64,000 nt of DNA from NCBI RefSeq assembly GCF_002387895.1, contig NZ_DGLI01000006.1, positions 22,739 through 86,738 of the forward strand, read 5' to 3'. Both the position numbers and the translations under genes were made by a program. This document shows, one piece after another, positions 62,611 to 64,000 of the stretch (position 1 is its first letter; each line of letters opens with the position of its first letter). The notes under the pieces are model-generated. The model did no database searches. It was given only the letters and a program-made list of their open reading frames with translations, and was not told where the DNA came from. Origin of the DNA: Clostridium sp. UBA4548 (GTDB taxonomy: Bacteria > Bacillota > Clostridia > Clostridiales > Clostridiaceae).

Positions 62611-63906
62611 GTGAAAAATAATGTTATTAAACCAACTATATTACCAGGATTTATGGAGCTATTACCTAAGGAACAAGCAATATTTGATGATATAGTAAAT
62701 AAAATAAAAAGTGTATATGAAGGAAATGGGTGCATGGCAATAGATACACCAATAATAGAAAAAGCAGAGGTTTTGCTTGCTAAGACAGGTGGGGAAACAG
62801 AAAAGCAAGTGTATAGTTTTCAAAAGGGTAAAAATAATTTAGCTTTAAGATTTGATTTGACAGTTCCTTTTGCTAGGTACGTAGCTCAGTATTATAATGA
62901 GTTAGTTTTTCCCTTTAAGAGATATCAAATAGGAAAGGTATATAGAGGGGAGAGAAACCAAAAGGGAAGATATAGGGAGTTTTATCAATGTGATATTGAT
63001 GTTATTGGAAAAGGGAGTTTAAGTATAAATAATGATGCTTGGGTTATAAGTTTAGCCTCTAAGGCATTTAAGGAAATAGGGTTAAGTAATTATAGATTTC
63101 AAATAAGCAATAGAAAAATATTAAGGGGCATATTAAGTGAATTAAATATAGAAAGTACAGCTGAGGTAATGATATTAATTGATAAATATGAAAAAATAGA
63201 AAAACAAGTATTTATTAATGAACTTAATATTCTTATAGGTAATGAAAAAAGTGAGTATTTAAATAGGTTGTTAAGTATTAAAGGAACTAATGAAGAAGTG
63301 TTAGAAGAGTTATCAAAATTTAATATTAAAAACCAGTGTTTTATTGACGGCGTAGAAGAGCTAGGGAAAGTTAACTTTATGCTAGGAGTTCTAGGAGTAG
63401 AAAGTAGTGAATTTGAAATAAATCTAAGGATTATAAGAGGATTAGATTATTATACAGGAACGGTTTTCGAAACAGTATTGTTAGGGAATGAAAGCTATGG
63501 ATCTATATGCTCTGGTGGAAGGTATGATAACTTAGCAGAGAATTATACAGAAAATATATTACCAGGAGTTGGAATTTCTATAGGAATAACTAGATTGTTT
63601 TTTGTGCTAAAGGAAATTGGTTTTATTGATAAATATGAGGTAAAGAATAAGTTGGATTATTTAATAATACCAATAGGAGAAACAATGGAATATTGTGGAG
63701 AAGTGCTAAAATACCTACAATTAAGGGGGTATGGGGCAGTAATATTCTTTGAAAATATGACTTTAAAGAAGACCATGAGTTATGCAAATAAGATAGGGGC
63801 TGAAAATGTTATATTAATTGGAGAAGAAGAAGTGGAAAAGGATAAAATTAAGATAAAGAATATGAAGCTTGGTAATGATATTAGTATAAGTTATAAGGAA
63901 TTATAA
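62611..63906 (+). CDS. hisS: Histidyl-tRNA synthetase, second (eukaryote-like) type
   Basis: 431 residues. Class II motifs: GGETEKQVYSF, LALRFDLTVPFARYVA, motif 2 in ERNQKGRYREFYQCDIDVIG, and the histidine-binding RGLDYYTGTVFE, then an anticodon-binding domain (about 335-431, MTLKKTMSYANKIGAENVI). Intact motif 2 and the anticodon domain argue for a true synthetase and against HisZ. GTG 62611 is 8 nt from AGGAG; an earlier GTG at 62602 overlaps it. Control by a His leader peptide fits, since histidine shortage lowers charged tRNA-His. Between the attenuator and the start lie two hairpins: CTCCC/GGGAG near 62466-62487 and GGTGATTTT/AAAATCTCC at 62522-62546. Confidence 0.92.
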   Translation: MKNNVIKPTILPGFMELLPKEQAIFDDIVNKIKSVYEGNGCMAIDTPIIEKAEVLLAKTGGETEKQVYSFQKGKNNLALRFDLTVPFARYVAQYYNELVFPFKRYQIGKVYRGERNQKGRYREFYQCDIDVIGKGSLSINNDAWVISLASKAFKEIGLSNYRFQISNRKILRGILSELNIESTAEVMILIDKYEKIEKQVFINELNILIGNEKSEYLNRLLSIKGTNEEVLEELSKFNIKNQCFIDGVEELGKVNFMLGVLGVESSEFEINLRIIRGLDYYTGTVFETVLLGNESYGSICSGGRYDNLAENYTENILPGVGISIGITRLFFVLKEIGFIDKYEVKNKLDYLIIPIGETMEYCGEVLKYLQLRGYGAVIFFENMTLKKTMSYANKIGAENVILIGEEEVEKDKIKIKNMKLGNDISISYKEL

Positions 63907-64000
63907 TGTGAAGAGAATCCTTAGGTCTACCTATTGATGAACCTATTAACAAAAAATATGCTTATTATTACTTCAACTGAAAATGAGTCTGTAAAATAAT
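63907..64000 (+). other. End of window after hisS
   Basis: 94 bp with no gene start that I can support; the next gene lies beyond the window. Confidence 0.4.

Noticed and set aside
1..64000. CRISPR arrays, prophage or complete insertion sequences
   Set aside because: No regularly spaced repeats, phage structural genes or transposase genes were found.

Overview
The window is AT-rich with short intergenic gaps, strong AGGAGG-type ribosome binding sites and hairpin-plus-U terminators. Its gene content is clostridial: spore-type LonC, a GerMN protein, FabK as the enoyl-ACP reductase, and a YedF/DUF3343 selenium pair. I read it as the chromosome of a Clostridium-like Firmicute. Replication and housekeeping genes (gdpP, rplI, dnaB, purA, DnaD and DnaC-like loaders, murA, walJ, rlmH) suggest an origin-proximal region, although no origin is visible.

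Layout. 1-2356: a class V aminotransferase (cut by the window edge) divergent from yedF and a DUF3343 gene, a set linked to selenium or sulfur handling. 2887-12408: DUF951, MazG-like, DUF2232 membrane protein, gdpP (c-di-AMP hydrolase), rplI, lonC, dnaB, a TM2 protein and a YhaM-like exonuclease. 12687-17352: two FAD oxidoreductases, purA, and a small redox-disulfide protein with a GTAAC-N4-GTTAC palindrome placed like an activator site. 17704-18147: four tRNA genes (Glu, Val, Asp, Thr) with promoter and terminator. 18294-22283: helicase-loading genes, an M23 peptidase, and an unknown gene with the same palindrome. 22605-32899: a complete type II fatty acid operon (fabT-H-acpP-K-D-G-F-accB-fabZ-accC-D-A) with tandem FabT-type operators on its promoter. 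33169-45877: DegV, an amidase-like protein, map, an 1812-residue pseudokinase/ATPase/TPR/GAF/diguanylate cyclase, an M16C peptidase and cinA. 45909-50480 (minus strand): S8 protease, LysR regulator, YdcZ transporter, dUTPase and two tandem 2H-phosphoesterase-like genes, one lacking its motifs. 50959-55034: murA, walJ, GerMN, SEC-C protein and rlmH.

The accessory part starts exactly at the end of rlmH. The last codons of rlmH contain a 16-bp sequence (core GAACCGTACCATAAGT) that recurs perfectly at 58394 and 59560 and imperfectly at 62115. This cuts 55.0-62.1 kb into three consecutive segments that look like serial insertions at rlmH, as SCC elements do at the same site in staphylococci. No recombinase gene is present. 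Segment 1 carries an Erm-family rRNA methylase, a frameshifted CD3324-like gene, a flavodoxin remnant and small ORFs. Segment 2 carries a variant peptide deformylase and an unknown gene. Segment 3 carries a HAD nucleotidase, a YdcZ pair and a divergent Crp/Fnr regulator with a palindromic operator.

The window closes with a second-type histidyl-tRNA synthetase behind a 16-residue leader peptide containing His-His-His, followed by mutually exclusive hairpins and a terminator: a classical ribosome-mediated histidine attenuator rather than a T-box.
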